Shown: in pieces, positions 30,916 to 40,700 of the stretch
Numbering within the stretch: the stretch's first letter is position 1
Layout: each line of letters starts with the position of its first letter
DNA from: Flectobacillus roseus
GTDB lineage: Bacteria > Bacteroidota > Bacteroidia > Cytophagales > Spirosomataceae
Direction: 5' to 3' (one strand)
Length of the DNA stretch: 47,690 nt
NCBI RefSeq assembly: GCF_030056665.1
Contig: NZ_JASHIG010000045.1
Translations under genes and position numbers: made by a program
The notes under the pieces: model-generated
The model's database searches: none
What the model saw: only the letters and a program-made list of their open reading frames with translations
What the model was told of the DNA's origin: nothing

Positions 30916-30941
30916 CAGATTACATCAATATACATAAAGAA

Positions 30942-30965
30942 CCCCACCGACGAAAGTTAGTGGGG
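30942..30965 (+). terminator. Terminator of hisS
   Basis: CCCCAC (30942-30947) pairs with GTGGGG (30960-30965), followed by CTTTTTTGT. It could also serve the convergent lysozyme gene weakly. Confidence 0.85.
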
Positions 30966-30992
30966 CTTTTTTGTATCTGTATTTTCAAGTAA

Positions 30993-31796
30993 TTATTTGA
31001 TATATAGATTACTCAGTTCAGCTTTATTTCCAAGGAAAACATTAAAATCTACGGTTCCTTTGATACCCTCAACCCAGCCATTTTTGTTGTGTTGCCAAAA
31101 CCAAAGATTTGAGCCATATCCTTTCAGAGACTCATTGGAATAATCCGCAATCCAAAGTGGATAATCGTCATAATTACCTTTGATAAATTTTTTGTAAAAA
31201 TTAGGATTGGTATAAATGATGGGCTTGGTTCCATAGTGATTTTCGACCATAGTGAGCCACACGCCAATTTCTCTAATAATTTGCTCATCAGATTTTAACG
31301 AATTTTGCTCGATATCCAAAACAGGAGCGAAGTCGCCTTTTTCTAATTTTACTGAATTGATAAAATTCCTTGCTTGACCCACAGGCTCACGCCAAGCTAT
31401 ATAAAAGTGATAAGCACCACGTCGCATACCAAATTTACGCGCATGTTCCCAGTTCCGGTCAAACTGACGATCGGCGTGTGTAATCCCTTCGGTAGCTTTC
31501 AAAAAGGCAAATTCTATTTTTCTGTTATCGTCAAAACGCATCTTTTCGACTTTTTTCCAATTAATTTCACCATTGTGGTGCGACACATCAATGCCATGTA
31601 CTTCGTAACGTAAGGGCATTGAAATCCCTACTTTCGAGACCTTTTCCCAACCATTAGGGTTAGGTCTGAAAAGCATTACAATAGCATAAATCCCCCAAAT
31701 AATTAAGGAAATAATAGATAGGAAACCTGTAAGAAGTATGGCAATCTTTATGTTGCGTGGTAAAGCGAAATATCTTTTCAGTAATAGTTGAATCAT
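30993..31796 (-). CDS. Membrane-anchored glycoside hydrolase family 25 lysozyme
   Basis: 267 residues. An N-terminal helix at about 18-43 (IKIAILLTGFLSIISLIIWG) probably anchors it in the inner membrane with the enzyme domain in the periplasm. The GH25 barrel starts VHGIDVSHHNGEINW and contains AFLKATEGITHADRQF, GAYHFY and the catalytic Asp/Glu pair in FAPVLDIEQN. It ends with PLWIADYS and VDFNVFLGN, all family hallmarks. It should cut the N-acetylmuramic acid bond of peptidoglycan. The gene stands alone. Confidence 0.93.
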   Translation of the reverse strand: MIQLLLKRYFALPRNIKIAILLTGFLSIISLIIWGIYAIVMLFRPNPNGWEKVSKVGISMPLRYEVHGIDVSHHNGEINWKKVEKMRFDDNRKIEFAFLKATEGITHADRQFDRNWEHARKFGMRRGAYHFYIAWREPVGQARNFINSVKLEKGDFAPVLDIEQNSLKSDEQIIREIGVWLTMVENHYGTKPIIYTNPNFYKKFIKGNYDDYPLWIADYSNESLKGYGSNLWFWQHNKNGWVEGIKGTVDFNVFLGNKAELSNLYIK

Positions 31797-31926
31797 TTTG
31801 CAAAAATATAAAATTCATACTAAACTATTCCTGAACTACTTGCGCTTTTGAAAGAAGATTTTGATAGAAAAGATAGACATAAGCTATTCTAGATTCTGGA
31901 ATTAGACTTATGTATCTGCTGAATAA

Positions 31927-31967
31927 CAAAAAAGCATTCGAAAAATAATTTTTCGAATGCTTTTTTG
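31927..31967. terminator. Terminator, variant GCATTCGAAAAA stem
   Basis: CAAAAAAGCATTCGAAAAA (31927-31945) pairs exactly with 31949-31967. It has the same layout as the GCGGTCGAAAA terminators, with compensatory changes on both arms, and is likewise followed by TGATGCTAC. Confidence 0.88.
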
Positions 31968-31997
31968 ATGCTACTCTGCTATGTGTGACTCGGCTTA

Positions 31998-32065
31998 AGA
32001 CGCAATGCTTTGCGTCTCTACAGCTTAAAATAATCACTCATTTACTCAATCTCAATTCTCTCAAT
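31998..32065 (-). repeat. Composite 3' repeat, third copy (GACGCAAT palindrome and GAGTGATT tract)
   Basis: It shares ACTCGGCTTARGACGCAAT with the copy at 3648. On the minus strand the order is GAGATTGAGTAAATGAGTGATTATTTT, GTAGAGACGC palindrome, hairpin, downstream of the peroxiredoxin gene. Confidence 0.7.
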
Positions 32066-32110
32066 TAGAGACTAAGCATAGCAATGGGATAACATAAAAC
32101 AACCTATAAC

Positions 32111-32746
32111 CTATTTGTTAGGCTGTGGTGTTGTACGTAAATATGGTTTAACTACTGTGAATCCTTTAGGGAATTTCTCAGTTGCATCCTCAGTTTTTAC
32201 GGCTGGCGTAATAATAACATCTTCACCATCTTTCCAGTCTGCTGGCGTAGCCACTTGGTAGTTGGCAGTCAACTGCAATGAGTCGATTACACGAAGTAAT
32301 TCTTGGAAATTACGACCAGTAGAAGCTGGGTAAGTAAGCGTCAATTTGATTTTTTTATCTGGGCCGATAATAAACACCGAGCGAACTGTAGCTTTTTCTG
32401 AAGCATTTGGGTGAATCATATCGTACAAAGTAGCAACATTACGGCTTTCGTCAGCAATGATAGGAAAATTAACTGACACACCATTTACCTCTTCAATATC
32501 TGGAATCCAACGTTGGTGAGAGTCCAAATCATCTACCGAAACCGCAATAACTTTTACGCCTTTTTTCTCAAATTCACCTTTCAAAAGCGCTGTTTTACCT
32601 AATTCTGTAGTACAAACAGGAGTAAAATCAGCTGGATGGCTGAACAATAAAGCCCATGAGTCGCCTATCCACTCGTGAAAATTGATTGTACCTTGCGTTG
32701 TTTCTGCCGTAAAGTCTGGGGCAATGTCTCCTAATCTTAATGACAT
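32111..32746 (-). CDS. Peroxiredoxin, Prx6 (1-Cys) subfamily
   Basis: Thiol peroxidase that reduces hydrogen peroxide and organic peroxides. The 211 residues fit the Prx6 group. The peroxidatic cysteine lies in HPADFTPVCTTELGKTALL (about residue 47), and ISVDDLDSHQRWIPDIEE and IGPDKKIKLTLTYPASTGRN are typical. The long C-terminal domain (about 165-211) marks Prx6 rather than AhpC. It has no obvious partner gene. Confidence 0.95.
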   Translation of the reverse strand: MSLRLGDIAPDFTAETTQGTINFHEWIGDSWALLFSHPADFTPVCTTELGKTALLKGEFEKKGVKVIAVSVDDLDSHQRWIPDIEEVNGVSVNFPIIADESRNVATLYDMIHPNASEKATVRSVFIIGPDKKIKLTLTYPASTGRNFQELLRVIDSLQLTANYQVATPADWKDGEDVIITPAVKTEDATEKFPKGFTVVKPYLRTTPQPNK

Positions 32747-32977
32747 AATAATATTTGTTTTAGGTTTACACTCTGAGTACTCTAATTAGTCTATAAACTT
32801 ACAAGATTATATCCGTTTTAGTTCCAGTTTTGGAGAAAACTTTATGAATCTTGATAAAAATCAATTTTTTTAGAAAAGATTTAGCCGAATATACAAAGAT
32901 TAGGTCTATTTTTTATTATTTTAATGATAAATGTCCACTTTGTGTCTGTAAATATCATCCAAAAAACAATTCTTATT

Positions 32978-33442
32978 ATGAAGTACCACTTTGCTAAATT
33001 AATGAATTACGAAGTTTGGGCAAACGAACAGGTGATTCAAGCCTTGCAATCACTCGACAGACCAGATACACGCTCATTAGAACTATTATCGCATATTTTA
33101 GCAGCCCACCTGACTTGGTATAATCGTGCCAGAGAGGTTCGAGCCTATATTCCTCTTTGGGAAACCAAAGATTTTTCGGAATGTGTCATAATGCTGAGAA
33201 ATATTACGCAAAGATGGCAGGAACTTATCGACCAAAGTGAAGAATTGACCTTTGGAAGAACCGTTTCGTATACCAATAGCAAAGATGAAACGCATTTTTC
33301 TAGTTTGTATGAAATACTAACACATTTGATGCTCCATTCAGGCTATCACCGTGGGCAATTGGTGAGTCATTTGAAAGGCAAAATGCAAGAACTTCCAGTC
33401 ACTGATTTTATTGTTTTTGCTAGAGAAGATGCAAGAAAATAA
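32978..33442 (+). CDS. DinB-like four-helix protein
   Basis: 154 residues from the ATG at 32978. An open frame extends upstream to 32924, but the extra 18 residues are hydrophobic and unlike the family. The DinB fold begins YHFAKLMNYEVWANEQVIQAL. The three metal-site histidines are in SHILAAHLTW and HLMLHSGYHRGQLVSHL. Family members are metal-dependent, often linked to thiol transfer, but this one cannot be assigned a substrate. Confidence 0.85.
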   Translation: MKYHFAKLMNYEVWANEQVIQALQSLDRPDTRSLELLSHILAAHLTWYNRAREVRAYIPLWETKDFSECVIMLRNITQRWQELIDQSEELTFGRTVSYTNSKDETHFSSLYEILTHLMLHSGYHRGQLVSHLKGKMQELPVTDFIVFAREDARK

Positions 33443-33462
33443 ATTAGTAACCAATGAATAAA

Positions 33463-33523
33463 AAAAGCCCCGTGGCTACGATAGAAAATAAATTCTTAAT
33501 TCTATCGGAGTTACGGAGCTTTT
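33463..33523. terminator. Large hairpin between the DinB-like gene and hslV
   Basis: AAAAAGCCCCGTGGCTACGA and TCGGAGTTACGGAGCTTTT pair with a few mismatches, extended inward by ATAGAA/TTCTAT. On the minus strand T residues follow, so it probably terminates hslV. It also faces the DinB-like gene. Confidence 0.75.
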
Positions 33524-33550
33524 GACTTAACTCATAATTTAGTATTATCC

Positions 33551-34093
33551 CTAAACAGCAGGTTTTTCGATAACGAAGTTATGATTAGTATAGATACAAA
33601 TATCTGCCGCAATGGTTAATCCTTCTCTAACCATTTCTTCAGCTGTTAGATGAGGAGCATGTTTTTTCAAAGCCAAAGCTGCTGAAAGGGCATAGTTACT
33701 TCCAGAACCAATCGCAGCAATACCATTTTCTGGCTCTAGTACATCGCCTGTACCTGAAATAATCAAAGCCTCCTCTTTATCAGCTACAATCATCATGGCT
33801 TCCAATCTACGCAAATAGCGGTCGGTACGCCAGTCTTTTGCTAATTCAATACTAGCACGCTTCATATTCCCACCAAAAGCATTGAGTTTCTCTTCAAATC
33901 TCTCTAAAAGGGTAAATGCGTCAGCAGTAGAACCAGCAAAACCTGTTACAATTTTACCGTTTAGAAGTTTTCTGATTTTACGAACATGGTTTTTGGCTAC
34001 GGTACTTCCCATAGTTGCTTGTCCATCTGCTCCGATGGCTACCTCGCCATTGTGCACAATCGCCAAAACGGTGGTTGATCTAATTTTTTCCAT
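33551..34093 (-). CDS. hslV: ATP-dependent protease subunit HslV (ClpQ)
   Basis: Threonine peptidase forming the double hexamer core that works with the HslU ATPase in the cytosol. 180 residues. The proteasome-like fold starts at STTVLAIVHNGEVAIGADGQ, where the catalytic threonine follows a short leader MEKIRS. ATMGSTVAKNHVRKIRKL and GFAGSTADAFTLLERFE are typical. No hslU lies in the window, so the usual hslVU pairing is split here. It is followed by a large hairpin. Confidence 0.95.
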   Translation of the reverse strand: MEKIRSTTVLAIVHNGEVAIGADGQATMGSTVAKNHVRKIRKLLNGKIVTGFAGSTADAFTLLERFEEKLNAFGGNMKRASIELAKDWRTDRYLRRLEAMMIVADKEEALIISGTGDVLEPENGIAAIGSGSNYALSAALALKKHAPHLTAEEMVREGLTIAADICIYTNHNFVIEKPAV

Positions 34094-34152
34094 TTATTTT
34101 CAAGAATAAAATGTTTGTCGGTAAAGAAAAGAAGTACGTTAAGTCCTCTATA

Positions 34153-34213
34153 AAACACAAAAGATGAAAGACGCTTCCCATCTTTTGGATAAGAAGTATC
34201 TTTCATCTTTTGA
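34153..34213 (-). terminator. Terminator of the pyruvate dehydrogenase E2 gene
   Basis: AAAGATGAAAGA (about 34158-34170) pairs with TCTTTCATCTTT (about 34199-34211) around a long loop. It lies between the E2 stop at 34231 and hslV. Confidence 0.65.
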
Positions 34214-34230
34214 TGGTTCAAATACTTGGA

Positions 34231-35916
34231 TTACACCAATAATTTGATTGGATCCTCAAGCAATTGCTTGAATGTTTGCAAGAAAGCAGCACCAGTTGCG
34301 CCATCCACAGTACGGTGGTCACAAGTCAATGTTACTTTCATCACGTTGGTAGCATAGAATTGTCCGTTTTTCACACCAACTGTTTCTTTGATACCACCTA
34401 CAGCCAAAATACAAGATTCTGGTTGGTTGATGATAGAAGTAAACTCGTCGATACCGAACATACCTAAGTTACTTACTGTAAATGTATTGCCTTCCCAATC
34501 TTTTGGTTGCAATTGTTTATTTTTAGCCTTACCACCCAAATCTTTCGCTTCAGCAGAGATTTGTGATAATGACTTCGTATTAGCAAAACGAATAACTGGA
34601 ACCAACAAACCGTCTTCAACCGCTACCGCCATACCGATGTGTACGTGGTGGTTGATACGGATTTTGTCACCCAACCAGTAAGAGTTTACTTTCGGATGTT
34701 TAGTCAAGGCAGCAGCTACAGCTTTGATTACCATATCATTGAACGAGATTTTCACAGGAGAGAATTCGTTCATTGAAGTACGAGCAGCAATAGCTTTGTC
34801 CATATTGATTTCCATCGTTAGATAGAATTCAGGAGCCGAGAATTTAGACTCAGACAAACGACGTGCAATAGTTTTGCGCATTTGGTTTACTGAGAATTCC
34901 TCGTAGCTTTCTTGACCCAAGATAGTAGCAGGTGCTGCTGCTGCCGCCGCTGGTTTAGCAGCTGGTGCAGCCTTAGGAGCAGGAACATAATTGTCGATAT
35001 CAGTTTTTACGATACGACCGTTTTCTCCTGAACCTTTTACCTCGTTCAAATTGATGCCTTTGTCTTTTGCTAAAGCTTTTGCTAAAGGAGAAGCTTTAAC
35101 ACGGCCATCAGCAGAAGTTACTGTTGCTTCAGCTACAGGCGCTGCTGCTGGTGCAGGAGCTGCCGCAGGAGTAGCAGTTGCCACTGGAGCAGGTGCTGGC
35201 GTTGCTGCTGGAGCTGGAGCTGCTGGAGTAGAACCCGCTGACAACAATGCTTGATAGTTGGCACCAGGCTCACCAATTACAGCGATAACGTCATCAACTG
35301 AAACGGTTTTGCCTTCTTCGATACCGATGTACAATAAAGTACAAGGAGAATATTTTGAAATATCAATGAAGTTATCAAGGTCAAACTCCATTGTTGCTTT
35401 GTCAGTTTCAACTTCTGCCAAAAGAGCTTCACCAGGTTTGATCACATCCCCAACTTTACGAAGCCATGTTACAAGTGTACCTTCTGTCATGGTATCACTC
35501 ATTTTTGGCATACCAATGATTTCTGCTTTGATACCTGACGTATCAACCGCAGGAGCTGCTGGAGCAGCAGGCGCCGCCGCAGGAGCTTCAGCAACAGGTG
35601 CAGGAGCTGCCGCCGCAGGAGCACCACTCAAGAGATGCTCGTATGCTTCGCCATTTTCACCGATGATAGCAATGATACTATCGATAGGTACAGCTTTACC
35701 TTTTTCTAAGCCAATGTATAAAAGTCTACAATCTTTAAAATTGCTCAAGTCCATTCTCTCATCCAAATCAAGCTCCATTGTCGCTTTATCTGTTTCGATT
35801 TCAGCCAAAAGACCGTCGCCTGGCTTGAGGACGTCGCCAACTTTCTTGAGCCACTCTGCCACAACACCTTCAGTCATGGTGTCGCTCATTTTGGGCATCG
35901 TAATAATTTCTGCCAT
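34231..35916 (-). CDS. pdhC: Dihydrolipoyllysine acetyltransferase, pyruvate dehydrogenase E2, two lipoyl domains
   Basis: Core of the pyruvate dehydrogenase complex. 561 residues. Two lipoyl domains at 1-96 and about 130-215 carry the lipoylation lysines Lys44 and Lys173, each in ETDKATME. Ala/Pro-rich linkers follow each. The E3/E1-binding domain is at VKASPLAKALAKDKGI...GRIVKTDI (about 280-315). The catalytic domain runs from about 345 to the end, with the active-site motif CDHRTVDGATGAAFL. The promoter motif TATATTTG lies at 36010-36017. E1 and E3 genes are not in the window. Confidence 0.95.
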   Translation of the reverse strand: MAEIITMPKMSDTMTEGVVAEWLKKVGDVLKPGDGLLAEIETDKATMELDLDERMDLSNFKDCRLLYIGLEKGKAVPIDSIIAIIGENGEAYEHLLSGAPAAAAPAPVAEAPAAAPAAPAAPAVDTSGIKAEIIGMPKMSDTMTEGTLVTWLRKVGDVIKPGEALLAEVETDKATMEFDLDNFIDISKYSPCTLLYIGIEEGKTVSVDDVIAVIGEPGANYQALLSAGSTPAAPAPAATPAPAPVATATPAAAPAPAAAPVAEATVTSADGRVKASPLAKALAKDKGINLNEVKGSGENGRIVKTDIDNYVPAPKAAPAAKPAAAAAAPATILGQESYEEFSVNQMRKTIARRLSESKFSAPEFYLTMEINMDKAIAARTSMNEFSPVKISFNDMVIKAVAAALTKHPKVNSYWLGDKIRINHHVHIGMAVAVEDGLLVPVIRFANTKSLSQISAEAKDLGGKAKNKQLQPKDWEGNTFTVSNLGMFGIDEFTSIINQPESCILAVGGIKETVGVKNGQFYATNVMKVTLTCDHRTVDGATGAAFLQTFKQLLEDPIKLLV

Positions 35917-36009
35917 GATTCTTAGTTATAGGAAATTTATGGTCGAAGCAACTTGCGTTGCATCAATCTTTAATTAAAGGGATTGAAAATACTGTTTTAA
36001 AGTAATTCA

Positions 36010-36040
36010 CAAATATAAAACAAGCATTAAAGCTAGACAA
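36010..36040 (-). promoter_or_regulatory. Bacteroidota promoter for the E2 gene
   Basis: On the minus strand TATATTTG (36010-36017) has TTG 20 bases upstream (about 36038-36040). The leader is about 90 nt. Confidence 0.65.
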
Positions 36041-36223
36041 CACATTTGTATTAGTCAATAACCACTAATCAAATCTTTTTCTGGCGGCACCCTGTTTCAT
36101 TTCAGACGCCAAAAATAAGAGTAAAGGATTTGTTTCAAAAGTTATCTTTGAAAAATATAATTTTGTCCTCTATTAATCCTGATAGTTTTTACTCAAACTT
36201 TCTATAATTAAATTTAGAAAAGT

Positions 36224-36231
36224 TAATTTTG
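36224..36231 (+). promoter_or_regulatory. Bacteroidota -7 element upstream of the GT-C-like gene
   Basis: It reads TAATTTTG followed by C. No -33 TTG is visible. It would give a leader of about 235 nt. Confidence 0.45.
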
Positions 36232-36469
36232 CAAACCTGAGAGGAAGACTCATTGATAAAAGGAGTTTCCTTTGTTTTTTTACCCTGTTTTTGTAACGAT
36301 TCTAATCACATTTTGTTTAGGTTACCCCGTGATTTCTCTTGCTAGTTACATCAATCATGGTGTTTATCCTATAATACAGACTATCGGTAAAAGTGGTTCC
36401 GTAACTTAGCTTAGAAAATTTTACCATTAGGTTAAATTTTCTGGAAAAGAATCCACCAACAATCTATTT

Positions 36470-37717
36470 ATGTACGAAGTTATTTACAACAAAACATATC
36501 TTTCTTTAAGCCTCTGTTTGATTGCATGGTTGGCATTTAGATTCAGACCTCAAATCGAATCATTTTTTGACCGAATCGGCAAAGCTGCTTCTTTTTCTTT
36601 ATTAGCTTTTATCTTTAGGATACTCCCGTTTTTGGTTGTATATGTGTATTACGGATTCGATGCTCAATCTGATGTTCAGATTTTTTGGCGTTCGGCTCAA
36701 AAAGCAAAGGAGCTTGGTATCGTCTATCGCGATTTTCCTTCCTTGTATTCTCCTTTATTTGCGTATGTTACGGCTATTCCTGTGATCTTTTGGGATACAG
36801 CTAGAGCTGTGACTCTATTAATGATTATTATTGAGCTGTTGATTTTACTCCTAACAATGCGGACCTACCGCAATGGTTTGTCTAATGGTGAAATCTTATT
36901 CAAAACCTTAATATACCTGTGTTTTCCTGCACCTTTTATCTTTTGTGTCATCGGTGGACAAGAGGATATTTGGATGTGGGGATTTGCGTGTTTGATGGTT
37001 TTGGCGTGGTTGAAGGGTAAATCTGATTTTATATTGGGTGTTATTGTAGCATTAGGGCTGATCGTTACAAAAGCGTTTTTTGTCTTATTTGTACCTCCAA
37101 TTTTCCTAAAACTAAGTAATCGGTGGAATTTTATTTTGGGAATGGCTGCTTTAGGAATCCCAACATTAGCCTTCTTGTATTTGCATGGAGGTACTGCTTT
37201 TTTGATGCCGATACAATTGGCACAAGAGCCTATGTGTCCTAATATTTGGTCGGTAACTTATCCGATATTGGGCGAATTAATTGCTAAATTTAATATTCGA
37301 ATCTTAAACTGGATTGGACTTTTTGTGATTATTGGGGTTTCGTGTTGGCAAGCAGTCAAATTCAAAAATCTTGAATTAAAACAATTTGTTCCTTTTGTTT
37401 GGCTGGGTATTTTTGGCGTGATGATGATATTTCAAATAGGGGCCTACTCAAATTATATTTTTATCTATGCTATGCCAATGCTTTTTGGTCTGGTCAACTT
37501 TGAAGATAAAAAGTTTTTTGTTTACTCATTTATCATTCAAACGGCGGCTGTTTTACAACCTTCGCTTTGGTTTAGAATTGGAAAACCGTTTTATACTTGG
37601 GTCTTCTTTTTGCAGGCTAAATTTACTATTGAGTATATTTTACAATTAATCATTTTCTTTGGGATAGTTTATTGGATGAGATATGCCTATCAACAAATGA
37701 AAAAAGCGATTGAGTAA
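36470..37717 (+). CDS. Polytopic membrane protein, GT-C (DUF2029/GT87-like) glycosyltransferase candidate
   Basis: 415 residues with about ten hydrophobic helices. The first extracytoplasmic loop contains YYGFDAQSDVQIFWRSAQKA, then GIVYRDFPSLYSPLFAYVTA. A D-x-x-x-F/YW plus Y-D-x-P-x-x-Y-x-P-L pattern is typical of polyprenyl-phosphate-sugar-dependent GT-C transferases. The C terminus ends with a short basic tail. The acceptor is unknown. The assignment rests on topology and that loop, so I hold it at moderate confidence. Confidence 0.65.
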   Translation: MYEVIYNKTYLSLSLCLIAWLAFRFRPQIESFFDRIGKAASFSLLAFIFRILPFLVVYVYYGFDAQSDVQIFWRSAQKAKELGIVYRDFPSLYSPLFAYVTAIPVIFWDTARAVTLLMIIIELLILLLTMRTYRNGLSNGEILFKTLIYLCFPAPFIFCVIGGQEDIWMWGFACLMVLAWLKGKSDFILGVIVALGLIVTKAFFVLFVPPIFLKLSNRWNFILGMAALGIPTLAFLYLHGGTAFLMPIQLAQEPMCPNIWSVTYPILGELIAKFNIRILNWIGLFVIIGVSCWQAVKFKNLELKQFVPFVWLGIFGVMMIFQIGAYSNYIFIYAMPMLFGLVNFEDKKFFVYSFIIQTAAVLQPSLWFRIGKPFYTWVFFLQAKFTIEYILQLIIFFGIVYWMRYAYQQMKKAIE

Positions 37718-37726
37718 TTTTAAAGT

Positions 37727-37763
37727 GAAGTTCAGGGAAAGTTTCTTCATTTCTCTGAACTTC
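37727..37763. terminator. Hairpin between convergent genes
   Basis: GAAGTTCAG (37727-37735) pairs with CTGAACTTC (37755-37763), with inner GAAA/TTTC. The U-tract is weak on both sides. Confidence 0.6.
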
Positions 37764-37771
37764 AAGGTATC

Positions 37772-40700
37772 CTAAACTTTCACTACATCCATAGTTTCGA
37801 GATACACCAAATATCCTTCTACTTCGGTATATCCCATAGCTTGATAGATTTTCTGATAGTCTTTTACTTGATATTTATGACTATTACTTTTTGACCCTGT
37901 TTTATAATCTAAAATTACGATTTTTGAGCCCATTTTGATTACTCTATCGGGGCGTAATGGCGACTGATTGGGTCTTAGGATTTCTCTTTCATTTCTGATA
38001 AAGCGTTCTGGCACTTCAAAAAACGGACTAATTTCTGGTAAATCGATAATTTTTTGAATGGTTACCTTTAGTTCTTCTTGTTCATTTTCAACAATTAATC
38101 CTTCACGCTGTAAATCTGCCAAAGCGCTATCTATATCTTTTTTGGTTTTTATTTTGGCAAAAGCTGCGTGTACTTTATTTCCGTAATCTTTACTTTTTTC
38201 AAAAGTTTCTAAGTCAAATAATCTTTCTGCCGATTGTTTTAGCTGAATGGTCTGACTGCGTTCTGAAGTAACGATTTCTTGAATAATCATCGTAGGAGCA
38301 ATCTTCTCTTTCTCTGGTTTCAAAACCTTTGGCAAACCTTCGTATAATACCTTCGTGAAGGGTTCTTCTGGAGGGATGCCTTCGCCATCTACAAAACGTA
38401 GTAACAAGCCTCCAACGGTTTTATTGAGGTTTCTACTATCTCTTTTGACCACCATGTATAGCCTATCTTTAGGACGAGTAAGCGCTACGTAAAGCATATT
38501 TAAGCTTTCAAGAAAAGTTTCTTCTTTTTCGGCGCGATATTCCTCTACCAAGTGCGTATTTTCTAGCTCCTTAACCATTTTGAGCGGTGCTGTTGTCAGG
38601 GCTTTGGTAATATTCTCTTCGGCTTGTTCGACGATTAATTCTTCAAAAAGTCCTTCGTCTTCCAACCCAAACCAACGAGAAGAATTAAGCCCTGTGTCAA
38701 TTGACCAATGACAATAAGGAATAATGACCACAGGAAACTCCAAACCTTTAGACTTGTGTACACTTGTTACCGTAACGGCATTTTGTCCTGCTGGCGACAT
38801 AATAGAAAGGCTTTCTTTTTTATTTTCCCAATAATTGATAAAATCGGTCAGGTGAGTACTTTTCATGTGCTGAAACTCAATGACAACATCTAAGAATCGG
38901 AATATAAAGTCGAGTTCTTTGTCATGTTTGAAAAGCTCGAAAGTCTGTAGGAGTTTTTCGGCTATTTCGTACAAACTCATTTGCTGTAAGGCAGTAGGAA
39001 CAAGATTTTTGTCAATTAATTCAAAAAACTTCAAGATATCACGACTCTCTATGGTTTCCTTGATCACCTTATTTTCTTGGGTATTAGGCACTTTGTGCAA
39101 AACCACTCGATAGTACAAATACACCGCCTCATATTTAGCAAGCGCATTATCTGGATTTTGCACTACCTTCATGATTGCCATAATCAAATTGACCGCATCT
39201 GAGGCCGCCAAGCTCAAAGAATCTGAAGAAATCACATCGATATTTCGTTCCTTGAGTGCGTTGGCTATTACCTTCGAGTCTTTATTTCTCCGACACAATA
39301 CGGCAATATCTTTGAGTTTATAACCAATGGCAAGAACTTCTTCCAGAATTTGCTCAACTTTTTCAATCATCAAGCGGTCGGTTTCTTTTCCTATGATAAA
39401 ATCTATCTGTACATGACCACCCTCCAGAGGTTTAGCAGGTACTTTTTGTGCAAAATATTCGTCATAAACCCTTGGCAAACTTGGTGCTATTGCCAAATAC
39501 TCAGGGTCAACTTTGATGGCCTCGAAGAGTGCATTGTTAAAGTTGATAACCTCCGCAGAGCTTCGGTAATTGGTATTTAAGTTTTCAGGCTTGATATAGG
39601 GACGAATATTTTCGTAGCGTTCCACCAAAAAGGTATCATCGGCAATAGGTTTGGTCAAATCATCGATTTGTTTTTTGTGCAGATTCACAATCAATCCCAT
39701 CTCACCACCTCTGAATCGGTAAATAGACTGTTTGGCGTCACCCACAGCCAAGTTGAAGTGCCCACTGGCAAGGGCGTTTTCTATCAAAGGCAAAAAGTTG
39801 TGCCATTGTAAGGTAGAAGTATCCTGAAATTCATCTATCAAAATATGATTGTATCGTTCGCCCAAACGCTCGTAAATGAATGGAATAGGTTCATTGACCA
39901 CAATTTCAAGGATTTTACGGTTAAATTCCGAAATATGTATTTGCCCCGATTCGTCCTGAATAGCAGCGATTTCTTTTTTCAACTGGCTCAACAAAGCAAG
40001 CTTTTTGATTTGCTTTAAGATTTCACGATAAAGCAAAAATCTTGGCTTCAATCGCTTTTGTGCTTCCAGCAAAAAGTTTCCAGTGTCGGTTAGTGTATCG
40101 GCAATACCCATAATTGTGGCAGCAATAGGCTTGGTCGCACTTTTGGCATGCCAAGTATTGTCAGCCAAAGCGTTCAAAAATCTTGCACCAGGTTCTTTGA
40201 AAACATCATTACCGTTTGCCAATTGAATAAAATACCCAAACGGACCAGTTTTTTTGAAAGGGAAATCATCTACGGTCAAATCATTTTCGTTGGCAGTTTC
40301 TAGCGCAATCGCCACAATTTCTTTAATATGTTTTTCGACGCCTTGATTAAAATCCTTGAGTTGCTGTTCTATTTTCAGAAAATCCAGCGGTTCTAATGCG
40401 CCTAATTTTTCAATATGTTCTTGAAACTGGTCATTCAATAAATCTCGACCAAAATTCGCAATTTCATCATTGATACCATTCCATGAACGCCCGTCGGTGG
40501 CTTTGTCTAAGGCAAAACTTTTGATAGCCTCGGTAATTTGCTCGTAGGTTTCGGTATTGGTTTTTTGTAATAATTGCTCAACGGCAGCATCCAATAGCAC
40601 CTCAGAATCAAGATTTACTTCAAAATTGAATGGAAAACCTAATTCTTCTGTAAAGGCACTTACCACTCGCTGAACGAATGAATCAATTGTCGAAACCGAG

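Larger units (their letters stand above)
31797..32110. other. Intergenic region with a composite repeat
   Basis: The 314 bp hold the third composite 3' element: hairpin 31927-31967, GACGCAATGCTTTGCGTC at about 31998-32018, and simple repeats (AATCACTCATTTACTCAATC) to about 32065. A short open frame across it is repeat-derived. No other gene seen. Confidence 0.6.
35917..36469. other. 553-bp divergent gap before the GT-C-like gene
   Basis: Contains the E2 promoter and, on the plus strand, TAATTTTG at 36224-36231 about 240 bp before the next gene. A weak TGGCG/CGCCA pairing lies near 36083-36111. No open frame with protein-like character was found. The long plus-strand leader is unexplained. 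Confidence 0.5.

Noticed and set aside
35258..35977. 239-codon plus-strand open frame, with a related one at 34991-35254
   Set aside because: Both are antisense to the E2 gene. They arise from the Ala/Pro-rich, repeated lipoyl-domain coding sequence.
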